The notes under the pieces were generated by a model. It saw only the letters and a program-made list of their open reading frames with translations. It searched no databases and was not told the DNA's origin. This document shows, in pieces, positions 8,448 to 16,700 of a DNA stretch of 64,000 bases. Each line of letters opens with the position of its first letter. Position 1 is the stretch's first letter. The DNA is taken from NCBI GenBank assembly GCA_910587635.1, contig CAJUNB010000014.1, positions 1-64,000 of the forward strand, in the 5' to 3' direction. Source of the stretch: an uncultured Lachnospiraceae bacterium (GTDB taxonomy: Bacteria > Bacillota > Clostridia > Lachnospirales > Lachnospiraceae). Made by a program: the position numbers and the translations under genes.

Positions 8448-8500
8448 GCTCGGACTTATTACGAGGGAGCGGATGCGGCTCTGAACGACAGAGGGGCTGG
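8448..8500 (+). promoter_or_regulatory. Two-hairpin leader element, copy 2
   Basis: Core CTCGGACTTATTACGAGGGAGC followed by GGCTCTGAACGACAGAGGGGC (split here for clarity). Two short stems can form (GCTC/GAGC type and GGCTC/GAG-GGGC type). It lies 35-88 nt before the lipoprotein start at 8535. Confidence 0.6.
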
Positions 8501-8534
8501 ATAAATACAATTAATGATAATGGAGTGTGTAGCT

Positions 8535-9278
8535 ATGAGAAAATACTTTGCTATAGTTGGGGCATTTCTTTTATTAGGGCTGTCTGGTTGCGGAAAGGAC
8601 GAACAGGATAATAGTTCTTATAACTTAAGTGTTCAGCAGAGCGAAGAAACAATCGGGTTGGAAGAAAACAGTTCAATAGAACAGGAAACAACCGATAATT
8701 TTGACAATAATACAATGCAGGTTTATAGTGAAGCCCATCCTCTCGTGGATTATAGCACAGTTGATGAATTGCTGGGTGATGCGTGTGCGCTTGTAAAGGT
8801 AGAAGTTTTACAAGCAAATAGTGAAAATGTGCGTAACCATATTTATACATCATACGATATGAAGGTGGTCGGTGTTTTATATGGCACTGTTGATGCAGAT
8901 GGAGATACCATTAACGTCAATATGCCCGGAGGGACGGTTCAAGGGGAAAAAGCACAGGAAATGCTTTCAGAAGTTACGGAAGGAAAAAATGCTGGTGATT
9001 TATCAGGCATAAATCAAATTGTATCAGATGGAAATACAGATCGGCTATTATCTGTAGGAGATGAGGCGTACTTATTTTTAATGAAAGAATCTGAAACATC
9101 GTTTGCGGTTGTTGGAGAATATCGTGGCGAAATGCTTCTTGAAAATGGAAATGTCTATTTTGATAGCTGTATCATTGGATTTAAGGATGGTGTTACGACA
9201 CATGGCTTGGAAAACGGGAATATGGTAGAAAGTGAATTTATTGAGGCAATAAATGAGCTGATTTATAAAGATTCGTAA
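8535..9278 (+). CDS. Small lipoprotein, unknown function
   Basis: The best start is ATG 8535, preceded by TGGAGTG. The upstream ATG at 8514 would add seven residues before the signal sequence. The product (247 residues) begins MRKYF and has a lipobox LSGC with Cys at residue 19, so it should be a membrane-anchored lipoprotein. The mature part starts with a Glu/Asn/Gln-rich linker to about residue 60. A globular domain follows with 'ALVKVEVLQANSENVRNHIY', 'YGTVDADGDTINVNMPGG' and 'GDEAYLFLMK', which suggests a small beta-rich fold. No enzyme motif is visible. It carries the two-hairpin leader although it is unrelated to its neighbours in sequence. Confidence 0.75.
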   Translation: MRKYFAIVGAFLLLGLSGCGKDEQDNSSYNLSVQQSEETIGLEENSSIEQETTDNFDNNTMQVYSEAHPLVDYSTVDELLGDACALVKVEVLQANSENVRNHIYTSYDMKVVGVLYGTVDADGDTINVNMPGGTVQGEKAQEMLSEVTEGKNAGDLSGINQIVSDGNTDRLLSVGDEAYLFLMKESETSFAVVGEYRGEMLLENGNVYFDSCIIGFKDGVTTHGLENGNMVESEFIEAINELIYKDS

Positions 9279-9320
9279 AACATAGTAGGAAATAAATTCT
9301 ACGGTTGCATATCCTCAATA

Positions 9321-9535
9321 AGGCCACAGCCTGACAAGGCAGGGCATACTTCCCCGGTTTCCGGCAGATCGGGGAATCAGGGAGCAGCGAGAGGAGGTGA
9401 AGGTCAGTATGGAATTTGACAAGGGGAGTTAGGCTATAGGAAACAATGGACTACTCGGACTTACATCAAGAGAGCAGAGATGACTCTGAATGACAGATGA
9501 GCCGCAATACTAAAAACAATGGAGGAGATTTAGAG
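9321..9535 (+). repeat. Cassette leader repeat with two-hairpin element, copy 3
   Basis: A ~215-bp block is repeated at 10112-10303 at high identity, including 'CCCCGGTTTCCGGCAGAT', 'GGAGTTAGGCTATAGGAAAC' and the core CTCGGACTTACATCAAGAGA plus CTCTGAATGACAGATGAGCC (9453-9504). It ends in GGAGGAGATTTAGAG before the start at 9536. The block travels with the gene, so the unit of duplication is leader plus gene start. Confidence 0.75.
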
Positions 9536-10081
9536 ATGAATGTTAATGGAATAGGAGCAGCAGGCTATCCAGCATGGCAAGGAGCAAGAAAAGCACAGCA
9601 GAATGTGGCAGGAAAGAGTTTTGCAGAGTCGGTAAACAATGTGGCAGGCGCAAAACCACATACATCTATTGTTTACATGAAAACGGATGATATGCTGTAT
9701 TCAGGCGGCAATGGAACGGGATTATCTTTTTATATCAAATATGCAGAAGGTTCAACAGAGGATGACCCTACTGTGATTGCAAAAGGTGTTGATGAGAATG
9801 GGGATGAATTTGAGCAGACCATACATATCAATAAGATAAATCCCCGGAATGCTTCATTAGTGGAAATGACGGCTTTGGAATCATATATGGGGGTGGATAA
9901 GAATGGAGGGCTTACATCATTACCGCCTGAAACCGGAATGATGGGGTTAAGTGACAGGACAGATTTTATGGATATGTTCCAAAAGCAGATCAGCGATATG
10001 AAACTGTTGAGCCAGAAAAGGACTGCGGCATATTACCAGTACAGTATGCAGGCATATTGGGATTTCATGAACAAGAAATAA
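9536..10081 (+). CDS. 'MNVNGIG' family protein, unknown function (copy A)
   Basis: ATG 9536 follows GGAGGAGATTTAGAG and is preferred to the in-frame ATG at 9497, which lies inside the repeated leader. The product has 181 residues, no signal peptide, and starts MNVNGIGAAGYPAWQ, the same first seven residues as the next gene. It contains 'SFYIKYAEGSTEDDPTVIAK' (a strand-rich core), 'VEMTALESYMG' and a helical C-terminus 'QYSMQAYWDFMNKK'. I know of no assigned function. The conserved short N-terminus with otherwise divergent bodies could be an export or targeting signal; that is inference. Confidence 0.7.
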   Translation: MNVNGIGAAGYPAWQGARKAQQNVAGKSFAESVNNVAGAKPHTSIVYMKTDDMLYSGGNGTGLSFYIKYAEGSTEDDPTVIAKGVDENGDEFEQTIHINKINPRNASLVEMTALESYMGVDKNGGLTSLPPETGMMGLSDRTDFMDMFQKQISDMKLLSQKRTAAYYQYSMQAYWDFMNKK

Positions 10082-10111
10082 ATTCCATCAGCTACATGTC
10101 TCTAATAAGCC

Positions 10112-10303
10112 ACAGAGGGCGGACAGGGCAGGCATCCCCGGTTTCCGGCAGATTGGGGAATCGGGGAGCAGTGAGAGGAGGTGTTGACAGGGGGAGTTAG
10201 GCTATAGGAAACAATGGACTGCTCGGACTTACATCAAGAGAGCAGAGATGGCTCTGAATGATAGATGAGCCGCAATGCTAAAAACAATGGAGGAGATTTA
10301 GAG
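10112..10303 (+). repeat. Cassette leader repeat with two-hairpin element, copy 4
   Basis: Near-duplicate of 9321-9535, slightly shorter because a segment before the 'GGAGTTAGGCTATAGG' part is missing. The two-hairpin core is at 10221-10273, where GCTC pairs with GAGC and GGCTC pairs with GAGCC. It ends with the same ribosome binding site before ATG 10304. Confidence 0.75.
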
Positions 10304-10636
10304 ATGAATGTTAATGGAATAGGACCGGTGGCAGGAAAAGCAAAGGTGCGTCAGGCGCAGGACGGCACACAGAGTTTTGATCGGGAGCTTATGGGAATGG
10401 CATCACAGACGCCTCCCTCTTTTATAGGAAAGGTCTGGACGAAAGAAGAACTGATGCAGTCAGTTGATCAGCAGGTGCAGAGCAACCAGAGCAAGAAAAT
10501 GTCCGTTTCCGATATGATAAAGGCAACCTGCATAGAGGGGACAAGGGCGAGATTCCGCTTTGCGGGAGAAGATAAAATATACACATTTGATGAATACATA
10601 AAGGAGCTTGACAAGCGTTCAAAGAATAATGTGTAG
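10304..10636 (+). CDS. 'MNVNGIG' family protein, unknown function (copy B)
   Basis: ATG 10304 follows GGAGGAGATTTAGAG exactly as in copy A. The 110-residue product shares MNVNGIG with copy A and then diverges. It is soluble and has a C-terminal part 'SVSDMIKATCIEGTRARFRF' and 'GEDKIYTFDEYIKELDKR'. It is shorter than copy A and may be a C-terminally different family member rather than a truncated one. Function unknown. Confidence 0.65.
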   Translation: MNVNGIGPVAGKAKVRQAQDGTQSFDRELMGMASQTPPSFIGKVWTKEELMQSVDQQVQSNQSKKMSVSDMIKATCIEGTRARFRFAGEDKIYTFDEYIKELDKRSKNNV

Positions 10637-10643
10637 GTGAAAT

Positions 10644-10690
10644 GCCAGAGGGCGGACAGGGCAGGCTTTCCGGCAAATTGGGGAACCGGG
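10644..10690 (+). repeat. Partial copy of the cassette leader
   Basis: 'AGAGGGCGGACAGGGCAGGC' and 'TTTCCGGCAAATTGGGGAAC' match the beginning of the block at 10112, but the two-hairpin core is absent. It looks like the scar of a third, deleted cassette. Confidence 0.6.
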
Positions 10691-10796
10691 AGAAAACTTA
10701 TAATACACAAAAGGTAAATGATGGCAATGCGGTTTGAAGGGGGAGGCGTTTATTGGGAGATACCAATAGGCGCCTCTGCGCTTTCGGAGGAAGGAG

Positions 10797-10961
10797 GTGG
10801 TCATTATCCAGAAAATTAAATGCCCGAACCATAAGTGTGAGAGACGGATTTTTGATATCGGCATAACACGGTTCAGGGTCATAGTAGAACTGAAATGCCC
10901 GCACTGCGGCGAAGTGGTACGGGTGTACTGGAAACCAAAGGAGAAGAAAAAATATACATAG
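10797..10961 (+). CDS. Small zinc-ribbon protein (Com-like)
   Basis: A 54-residue frame, with GTG start at 10797 six bases after CGGAGG. Four cysteines in two CxnC pairs (C9-x4-C14 and C34-x2-C37, as 'CPNHKC' and 'CPHCGEVVRVYW') form a likely zinc ribbon, like the small Com-type proteins seen in phages and mobile elements. A rare ATT start at 10803 is the alternative. It could bind nucleic acid; no target is visible. It closes the small-protein cluster. Confidence 0.55.
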   Translation: MVIIQKIKCPNHKCERRIFDIGITRFRVIVELKCPHCGEVVRVYWKPKEKKKYT

Positions 10962-11001
10962 ATAAAAAGAACGGCGGGAGGATATCCTGCTGTTTTTGTT
11001 T

Positions 11002-11163
11002 TTACGGATTAAAGCGTGCTTCTGTCGGCAGGCATTTCCCTAAAAACATGGCTTTGCAGTCGGAAAAGCCAAGCAGGTAGGCGAGCATCCCAAACCGGGA
11101 GCCCAGCGCGTTCTGCTCACTGACGTACCGGTCAATCAGCAGCCGGATTTCTTTTGATTGGTA
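11002..11163 (-). pseudogene. Minus-strand coding remnant, unidentified
   Basis: The minus strand is open for about 53 codons ('KEIRLLIDRYVSEQNALGSR', 'GMLAYLLGFSDCKAMFLG') to a TAA at 11004-11002. The composition looks protein-coding and helical. It is cut at its 5' side by the joint with the acetyltransferase remnant. I do not recognise the family. Confidence 0.35.
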
Positions 11164-11720
11164 TATTGGTAATGAGAATCCTGAACTTGGGGAGGATGAA
11201 CTTCTTCAAATCCTCTCCGAGTTTTCTTGTCCGTTGAACCCTGACGTGGAGCGGTTTTTGAAGTACAGTTCCATTGAATTTACTAAAAAGAACCAGTCTG
11301 TGACATATCTTGTGTTTTCTGTTGCTGACGGAAAATTGCTGGGATATTTTACACTCGCATTAAAGCCGTTGGCGGTAAGAGGTGAAACGGTGAGCAATAC
11401 CGTAAAGAGAAAATTGTTACGGGTTAGTGAGTTGGATAAAAAATCGGATATATATACCATGTCGGCTTATTTGATTGCACAATTAGGTAAAAATTATTCT
11501 GAAAATGATCACTGGCGCAGAACTTCTTGGATTGGCATGGGACAAAATTAAAGCAACACAGTATATGTTTGGCGGCATGGTAACATTCTTAGAAGCTGAA
11601 AATGAGGAAAGGCTGTTATCATTTTACCGTGACAATCGCTTTTCGCAGTTCGATACCAGGCAGACCGCATCAGATACGGACGAGGCGCATAAGTTGGTAC
11701 AGCTTTTAAGGTTGCTCTAA
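11161..11720 (+). pseudogene. GNAT-type acetyltransferase, frameshifted, start lost
   Basis: The frame from about 11161 ('YIGNENPELGEDELLQILSE') through 'FLKYSSIEFTKKNQSVTYLV' and 'LGYFTLALKPLAV' reaches 11551. The natural continuation ('ITGAELLGLAWDKIKATQYM', 'VTFLEAENEERLLSFYRDNR', end 'LVQLLRLL') is in another frame from about 11508 to 11720, so one base is missing near 11508. The order of parts fits small single-domain GNAT proteins, some of which are toxins acting on aminoacyl-tRNA. The toxin link is family knowledge, not shown here. No start codon with a ribosome binding site remains. Confidence 0.65.
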
Positions 11721-11744
11721 TGCGATTGCGCCGCACAGAAAGAT

Positions 11745-12267
11745 ATGGATTTCGTCGAATCCCGTTTGTCGAATGTCGAATTGGGTGGGGTAAAGAGGGG
11801 TAAAAGTCATCATAATCTCACATATGGAGAAATTATGGAAAAACGGGAGGGAAAAATCGCTTTATCCAGGGGCTATACCAGATTTCAGGAAGAGGATGTG
11901 CTCTTTGCCAAAATCACTCCTTGTATGCAAAATGGGAAATGTGCTATTGCAAAATTCTTCCGGGATATCTACATGCATTGCTGTGGACAAAAAATTGCGG
12001 CAGAAAGCGCAGATATATTTTACAGGCTCCGCAGGACAGCAACGGGTGGGAAAGGAGTTCCTGGAAGGCCTCACACTGCCGGATATTCCCATATCTTCAA
12101 AAAATCGTGATGAAATAACTCAGGAAAAAATAATCGACCATATGGCACAGCTGTCAGAACAGATCAAAGAGCTCAGGCTGGAAGCAGAGAAACTGCGGCG
12201 AGCAGCTCGGCATGAATTTGAAGAAGAAGTATTTGGGAAAGAAAAAAAGGAAAAAGAAATTGGATAA
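11745..12267 (+). pseudogene. hsdS: Type I restriction specificity subunit (HsdS) remnant
   Basis: One frame shows 'YTRFQEEDVLFAKITPCMQN' followed by 'GKCAIAK' (11870-11955), the signature segment of HsdS target-recognition domains. A second frame shows 'GSAGQQRVGKEFLEGLTLPD' (12035-12090) and a charged coiled coil 'HMAQLSEQIKELRLEAEKLR' to 12267, the usual HsdS C-terminal spacer helix. At least one frameshift lies between about 11955 and 12030. Only half of a normal 400-residue HsdS remains. No hsdM or hsdR is present in the window. Confidence 0.6.
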
Positions 12268-12271
12268 TGAA

Positions 12272-12310
12272 AGCCATTGTAAAGCGAAAGCCTTTACAGT
12301 GGCTGTTTTT
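12272..12310 (+). terminator. Strong intrinsic terminator
   Basis: Arms AGCCATTGTAAAG (12272-12284) and CTTTACAGTGGCT (12292-12304) with one mismatch, followed by GTTTTTA. It marks the end of the accessory region. Confidence 0.85.
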
Positions 12311-12602
12311 ATTATATTTAGGAAATTTTGTATCAGAAATGAGGCCGATTGTCTCTGGCGTCATTCATAATTCGAGAGGGGCAAATTTTGTATATGAATA
12401 AAACGATTTACTTAAATATAAAAATTCATGGCGTTTCCAACAAGATAAAACGGATAAAAATAGGAGTGTGGGATAAATATAGTCAAAAAATTTCGATTGA
12501 CATAGAAGTATTTGTGCAGTATGATAATAATATCTTGGAAAAACGATTTACCAAAAACAGATTTTTCAGGAATAAACATGTAAAAGAAGGAGGAAAAGGA
12601 TT
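12311..12602 (+). other. AT-rich upstream region of the first importer operon
   Basis: No convincing gene. A frame of 85 codons at 12349 has no good ribosome binding site and contains the promoter at 12497. The stretch ends in AGAAGGAGGAAAAGGATT before the binding-protein start. Confidence 0.5.
12497..12525 (+). promoter_or_regulatory. Sigma-A promoter of importer operon 1
   Basis: TTGACA (12497-12502), 17-bp spacer, TATGAT (12520-12525), 77 bp before the start codon at 12603. Confidence 0.75.
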
Positions 12603-13739
12603 ATGAAAAACAGAAGTAAAAAGATCATGGCGCTGCTGTTGACAGGAGTGATGTCAGCAGGACTTCTGGCAGGGTGTGGAGGAAATTCTGCATCAAATGA
12701 GAGTCAGGAATCGGCACAGGAAGCAGCTCCGGCGCAGGAAGCCGGTGATGCAGGTGCAGTGGAGGACGAACAGGCAGCAGAAGCTGCTCAGACAGAATCT
12801 GCAGATAGTGGTGCGGCTTCTGGCGAAGGAATTAAGATTGCATTTGTACCACAGCTGATCGGTATCCCTTATTTTACGGCGATGGAAGAGGGAGGTAATC
12901 AGGCGGCGGCAGATCTTGGCGTTGAGTTTCTTTATACAGGTGCTACACAGGCTAGTGCAGCAGAGCAGGTTAAGATTATGGACAGCCTGATCAAGCAGGG
13001 CGTAAATGCACTGTCTCTGTCGGTGCTGGATAGTTCTTCTACCAATCCATATATTGAAAAAGCACAGGAGGCAGGTATTGTTGTCTATACAAGTGACTCG
13101 GATGCTCCGGACAGCACACGTGATTTCTATGTAGCACAGGCGTTGGATGAAGATTTGGGAAGAACTCTGATGGATCATCTGGCAGCGCAGATCGATGAAG
13201 AAGGACAGATTGGTATCGTTTCCGGCGAGTCTACAGCAACGAACTTAAATACATGGATTTCCTTTATGGAAGAACAGCAGAAAGAAAAATATCCAAATAT
13301 CGAAATCGTTGATATCCGTTATACACAGGGCGGCAGCAGCGAGCAGGCATTGAAGCAGGCACAGGAACTGATGACAAGATATCCTGATCTGAAGGGACTG
13401 GTAGCCGTTGCATCTTCTACGATTCCGGGTGTTGCACAGGCAGTGCAGCAGGAAGGAAAAGCCGGAGAAGTCAAGGTAATCGGCTATGGTTCTCCTGCTA
13501 CGGTAAAACCTTTTATTGATTCCGGTGTCATGGAAGAATCGATTCTCTGGGATGCAAAGGAACTTGGCTATCTTACCGTATGGGCAGGCGCCATGGCTGC
13601 ACAGGGAAAAGAGTTTGAAGAAGTAAATGAAATTGCAGGCATTTCCAATCCGGTAAAATGGGATGCAGAAAACAAAATCTTACTTTTGGGCGAGCCGTTA
13701 GTTATTACTAAGGACAACGTGGATAGTTTCGACTTCTAA
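12603..13739 (+). CDS. Sugar-type ABC importer, substrate-binding lipoprotein (LsrB/RhaS-like)
   Basis: ATG 12603 follows AAGGAGG. The signal peptide ends in lipobox LAGC (Cys 25). An Ala/Glu/Gln-rich linker to about residue 75 leads to a periplasmic-binding-protein type 1 fold. Traits of the LsrB/RhaS branch are 'GIPYFTAMEEGGNQAAADLG', 'QVKIMDSLIKQGVNALSLSV' and, late, 'DSGVMEESILWDAKELGYLT'. Relatives bind autoinducer-2, rhamnose or related sugars. The exact ligand cannot be told from sequence and may be unusual, given the peptidase genes in the operon. A leaky-looking terminator (13759-13787) follows, which would give more binding protein than downstream subunits. Confidence 0.85.
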   Translation: MKNRSKKIMALLLTGVMSAGLLAGCGGNSASNESQESAQEAAPAQEAGDAGAVEDEQAAEAAQTESADSGAASGEGIKIAFVPQLIGIPYFTAMEEGGNQAAADLGVEFLYTGATQASAAEQVKIMDSLIKQGVNALSLSVLDSSSTNPYIEKAQEAGIVVYTSDSDAPDSTRDFYVAQALDEDLGRTLMDHLAAQIDEEGQIGIVSGESTATNLNTWISFMEEQQKEKYPNIEIVDIRYTQGGSSEQALKQAQELMTRYPDLKGLVAVASSTIPGVAQAVQQEGKAGEVKVIGYGSPATVKPFIDSGVMEESILWDAKELGYLTVWAGAMAAQGKEFEEVNEIAGISNPVKWDAENKILLLGEPLVITKDNVDSFDF

Positions 13740-13758
13740 AAAAGCAGGATTGTAAAAG

Positions 13759-13787
13759 GAAGCGGATTGTAAGATCCGCTTCTTTTC
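13759..13787 (+). terminator. Intra-operon terminator/attenuator after the binding protein
   Basis: GAAGCGGAT (13759-13767) and ATCCGCTTC (13774-13782) followed by TTTTC. The position between binding-protein and ATPase genes suggests partial termination. Confidence 0.65.
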
Positions 13788-13853
13788 TTACAGGGGATTA
13801 GGGACAAAAAATTTACTTTGTCCCGGATTCTGACAGGAAAGGAGATGAGGCGC

Positions 13854-15356
13854 TTGGCGGAAGAGATTATTTTAAAAGCAGAATCCATCAGCAAATCTTT
13901 TGGCGGGGTAAAGGCGCTGCAGGATGTCAGCTTTGAGCTGAAAAAAGGAGAGGTGCTGTCAGTGATCGGAGAGAACGGTGCTGGCAAGTCGACTCTGATG
14001 AAAATCATTGCAGGCGCACTGAAGAACGATAAGGGCAATATTTATTTCCAGGGTGAAAAGCTTTCGCTGCATTCTCCTTTGGATGCCGTGAAAAAGGGTA
14101 TATCTATCGTCTATCAGGAGCCGAATATTTTTGCTGATATGTCAGTTCTGGAAAATATTTTCATGGGAAATGAAGTAGTCAGCAAAAACAAAACAATACA
14201 GTGGACGAAGATGTATGAAGAAGCTGTGAAAGCTCTTAAGATGGTGGATTTACCAGAAAATATTTTGCATTTGACAATGAGCGAACTGTCCATCGGAAAT
14301 CAGCAGCTCGTCCTGATTGCAAGAGGAATTTATAAAAAATGTAAAATCCTGATTTTGGATGAGCCGACTTCTATTTTAAGCCACAATGAATCGGAAAAAC
14401 TGTTTGAGATCATTGCGGATTTGAAGCAACAGGGTGTCAGTATTATGTATATTAGTCACAGAATCCCGGAGATTCTGCGGATTTCGGATGATATTATCGT
14501 ACTGCGGGACGGCTGTTTGACAGGTACACTCAAGCCTCAGGAGACAAATGAAGAGGCCATTATTACTGCCATGTCAGGAAGAAAGATCAACATGAGTGTG
14601 TATGAGGCTAGAGAATGGGGAGAAAAGGCCATTTTGGAAGTAAAAAATCTCTCTTATGGCTCTGCCTATAAAGATGTCACATTTGATCTTCGTCCAGGAC
14701 AGATCCTTGGCATGTACGGACTTGTGGGTGCAGGGCGTTCCGAAGTGGCAAGAGCAATTTTCGGGGAGACAAATGCAGAGAGTGGCCAGATTTTATTTGA
14801 AGGAGAGGATATTACAAAAGAAGGAATCAATCAGGCAGTGACAAGACGGATTTTCTATGTGCCAGAGGACCGGGGAGCCCAGGGATTATTTGACATCCAT
14901 CCGGTGCGGGACAACATGAGCGTGTCGTTTCTGGACAGTCTGTCAAGCAAATTGGGTTGGATACATAAAAAGAAAGAAAAACAGGTGGTACAGGACAATA
15001 TAGATAAGTACAGCATCAAAACGGCAGGACAGGAAATCAGTGTCAACAGTCTGAGCGGCGGCGGACAGCAGAAGGTGTTGATCTGTCGGTGGCTTTTGGA
15101 AAAACCAAAGGTATTGATTCTCGATGAGCCTACCCGTGGTATCGATGTCATGACAAAGGCGGAGATTCACAAATATGTCATAGAGCTGGCAAAAGAAGGG
15201 GTGGCAGTCATTGTGATTTCTTCCGATTTGCCGGAAGTAATGGAGTTAAGCGATAACATCATTACTCTTTATAAGGGACAGGTTACGGCCAGATTTGACA
15301 GAGAGACAGTCACAGAAAAAGAGATACTCAAACATGCATTGAATTTGAATGAATAG
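13854..15356 (+). CDS. Sugar-type ABC importer, double ATPase (RbsA/LsrA class)
   Basis: Start TTG 13854 is preferred: AGGAAAGGAG (13835-13844) lies nine bases before it, while ATG 13845 sits on the ribosome binding site. The 500-residue product has two ATPase domains. The first has Walker A GENGAGKST (near 40), signature LSIGNQQ (near 145) and Walker B 'ILILDEPTS'. The second has a degenerate Walker A 'GLVGAGRSE', signature LSGGGQQK (near 400) and 'VLILDEPTRGID'. This asymmetry is normal for RbsA-type proteins, where one site is weak. It energises import through the two permeases encoded after the peptidase gene. Confidence 0.9.
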   Translation: MAEEIILKAESISKSFGGVKALQDVSFELKKGEVLSVIGENGAGKSTLMKIIAGALKNDKGNIYFQGEKLSLHSPLDAVKKGISIVYQEPNIFADMSVLENIFMGNEVVSKNKTIQWTKMYEEAVKALKMVDLPENILHLTMSELSIGNQQLVLIARGIYKKCKILILDEPTSILSHNESEKLFEIIADLKQQGVSIMYISHRIPEILRISDDIIVLRDGCLTGTLKPQETNEEAIITAMSGRKINMSVYEAREWGEKAILEVKNLSYGSAYKDVTFDLRPGQILGMYGLVGAGRSEVARAIFGETNAESGQILFEGEDITKEGINQAVTRRIFYVPEDRGAQGLFDIHPVRDNMSVSFLDSLSSKLGWIHKKKEKQVVQDNIDKYSIKTAGQEISVNSLSGGGQQKVLICRWLLEKPKVLILDEPTRGIDVMTKAEIHKYVIELAKEGVAVIVISSDLPEVMELSDNIITLYKGQVTARFDRETVTEKEILKHALNLNE

Positions 15357-15370
15357 AAAGGGGCAGAAAG

Positions 15371-16681
15371 ATGAGCAATAAAGAAAAAGTATATTCCTGG
15401 ATAGATAAAAATCAGGAGGAAGTGATAGAGCTGCTTCAGAAATTGGTTCGGGAGCCCAGCGTAAATCCGTATTTCGATGAGGATAAGCAGTATATGCATG
15501 AGGGACAGGCACAGGCAGCGCTGAAAGAGTATCTGGAAGAAATGGGAATGGAGACGGAGTATTCTTATCCAGACGCAAAAGAGCTGGCAGAATATGAAGG
15601 AAAGCCGGGATATTATGCGGATCATACTTTTGAAGAACGTCCAAATCTGTTTGCGAAGCTGAAAGGCACCGGAGGCGGCAAGTCTATGATGATGTCAGGT
15701 CATATCGATGTGGTACAGAGAGGAAGCAAGTGGACAAAAGATCCTTTCGGCGGAGAACATATCGGAAATCGTATCTATGGTCGTGGAACAGTGGATATGA
15801 AGGGGGGCATTGCAGCGATGACGGTAGCTCTCAAAGCAATTCAAAAGAGCGGATTCCGGCTAAAGGGCGATGCTATGATCGGAACGGTAGTGGACGAAGA
15901 GGCAGGCGGCATGGGAACACTGGCTCTGATGGCCAAGGGATATCGGGCAGACGGCTGCCTGATTACGGAGCCGACGCATCTGAATATTGCACCCCTGTGC
16001 AGAGGGATTCTCTGGGGTAAGCTCATTATCGAAGGCCGTTCGGGCCATATCGAACTGAAGCAGGGAGATTTTCGTACCGGCGGCGCTGTAGATGCTATCG
16101 ATAAGGCTTCTCTGTATCTGGAGCATTTCAGAAGATTGAATAAAGAATGGGCAGTGACAAAAGAGCATAAGTATATGCCAATTCCGTGCCAGCTACATAT
16201 TGCGGAGTTTCACGCCGGAGAATATCCCACCACATTTGCCAATCGGGCAGAACTGACATTTGATGCACAGTACCTCCCGGCGGAAAAAGATGAAAACGGA
16301 CTTGGTTCCAAAGTGAAGAAAGAGATCGAAGATTTTGTATATGCAGTAGCGCAGACAGACCCCTGGCTGAAAGACAATGTGCCTAAAATCGAGTGGCTCA
16401 TTGATGCGGACTGTGGCGAAACATTGGATGATCAGCCTTATTTCCAGACGGTACGGGACAGCGCTCAGGAAGTAAATCCGGCTGCATTAGTAGAAGGAAT
16501 TTGCTGCCATACGGACATGGGATGGTTCTGTAATGTGGGCATTCCTACTTTGAATATCGGACCTGGGGATCCGAGGCTTGCCCATCAGGCGGACGAGTTT
16601 GTAGAAGTGGAAGAGCTGGTGACGTGTACGAAGATGATTGCATCGATTCTGATGGATTGGTGTGAAGCCGAAGAAGCATAG
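15371..16681 (+). CDS. M20-family metallopeptidase/deacylase (ArgE/DapE class), copy 1
   Basis: ATG 15371, 14 bp after the ATPase stop, preceded by AAAGGGG. The product has 436 residues and the M20 zinc-ligand pattern: H111-x-D113 ('SGHIDVV'), D142 ('GRGTVDMKGG'), E176-E177 ('DEEAGG') and a late His ('CHTDMG'). M20 enzymes hydrolyse amide bonds of N-acyl amino acids, small peptides or succinyl-diaminopimelate. Its place between ATPase and permease genes implies that the imported compound carries an amide or peptide bond. It has an acidic N-terminal stretch longer than ArgE. The substrate is unknown. Confidence 0.85.
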   Translation: MSNKEKVYSWIDKNQEEVIELLQKLVREPSVNPYFDEDKQYMHEGQAQAALKEYLEEMGMETEYSYPDAKELAEYEGKPGYYADHTFEERPNLFAKLKGTGGGKSMMMSGHIDVVQRGSKWTKDPFGGEHIGNRIYGRGTVDMKGGIAAMTVALKAIQKSGFRLKGDAMIGTVVDEEAGGMGTLALMAKGYRADGCLITEPTHLNIAPLCRGILWGKLIIEGRSGHIELKQGDFRTGGAVDAIDKASLYLEHFRRLNKEWAVTKEHKYMPIPCQLHIAEFHAGEYPTTFANRAELTFDAQYLPAEKDENGLGSKVKKEIEDFVYAVAQTDPWLKDNVPKIEWLIDADCGETLDDQPYFQTVRDSAQEVNPAALVEGICCHTDMGWFCNVGIPTLNIGPGDPRLAHQADEFVEVEELVTCTKMIASILMDWCEAEEA

Positions 16682-16700
16682 GAAAAAACGGAGGTTTTAT

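Noticed and set aside
10962..11001. Terminator after the zinc-ribbon gene (GGAGGATATCC region followed by TGCTGTTTTTG)
   Set aside because: The only pairing is the short AGGATATCCT palindrome, too weak to call.
12349..12606. 85-codon frame before the first importer gene
   Set aside because: No ribosome binding site of quality, and a strong sigma-A promoter (12497-12525) lies inside it.
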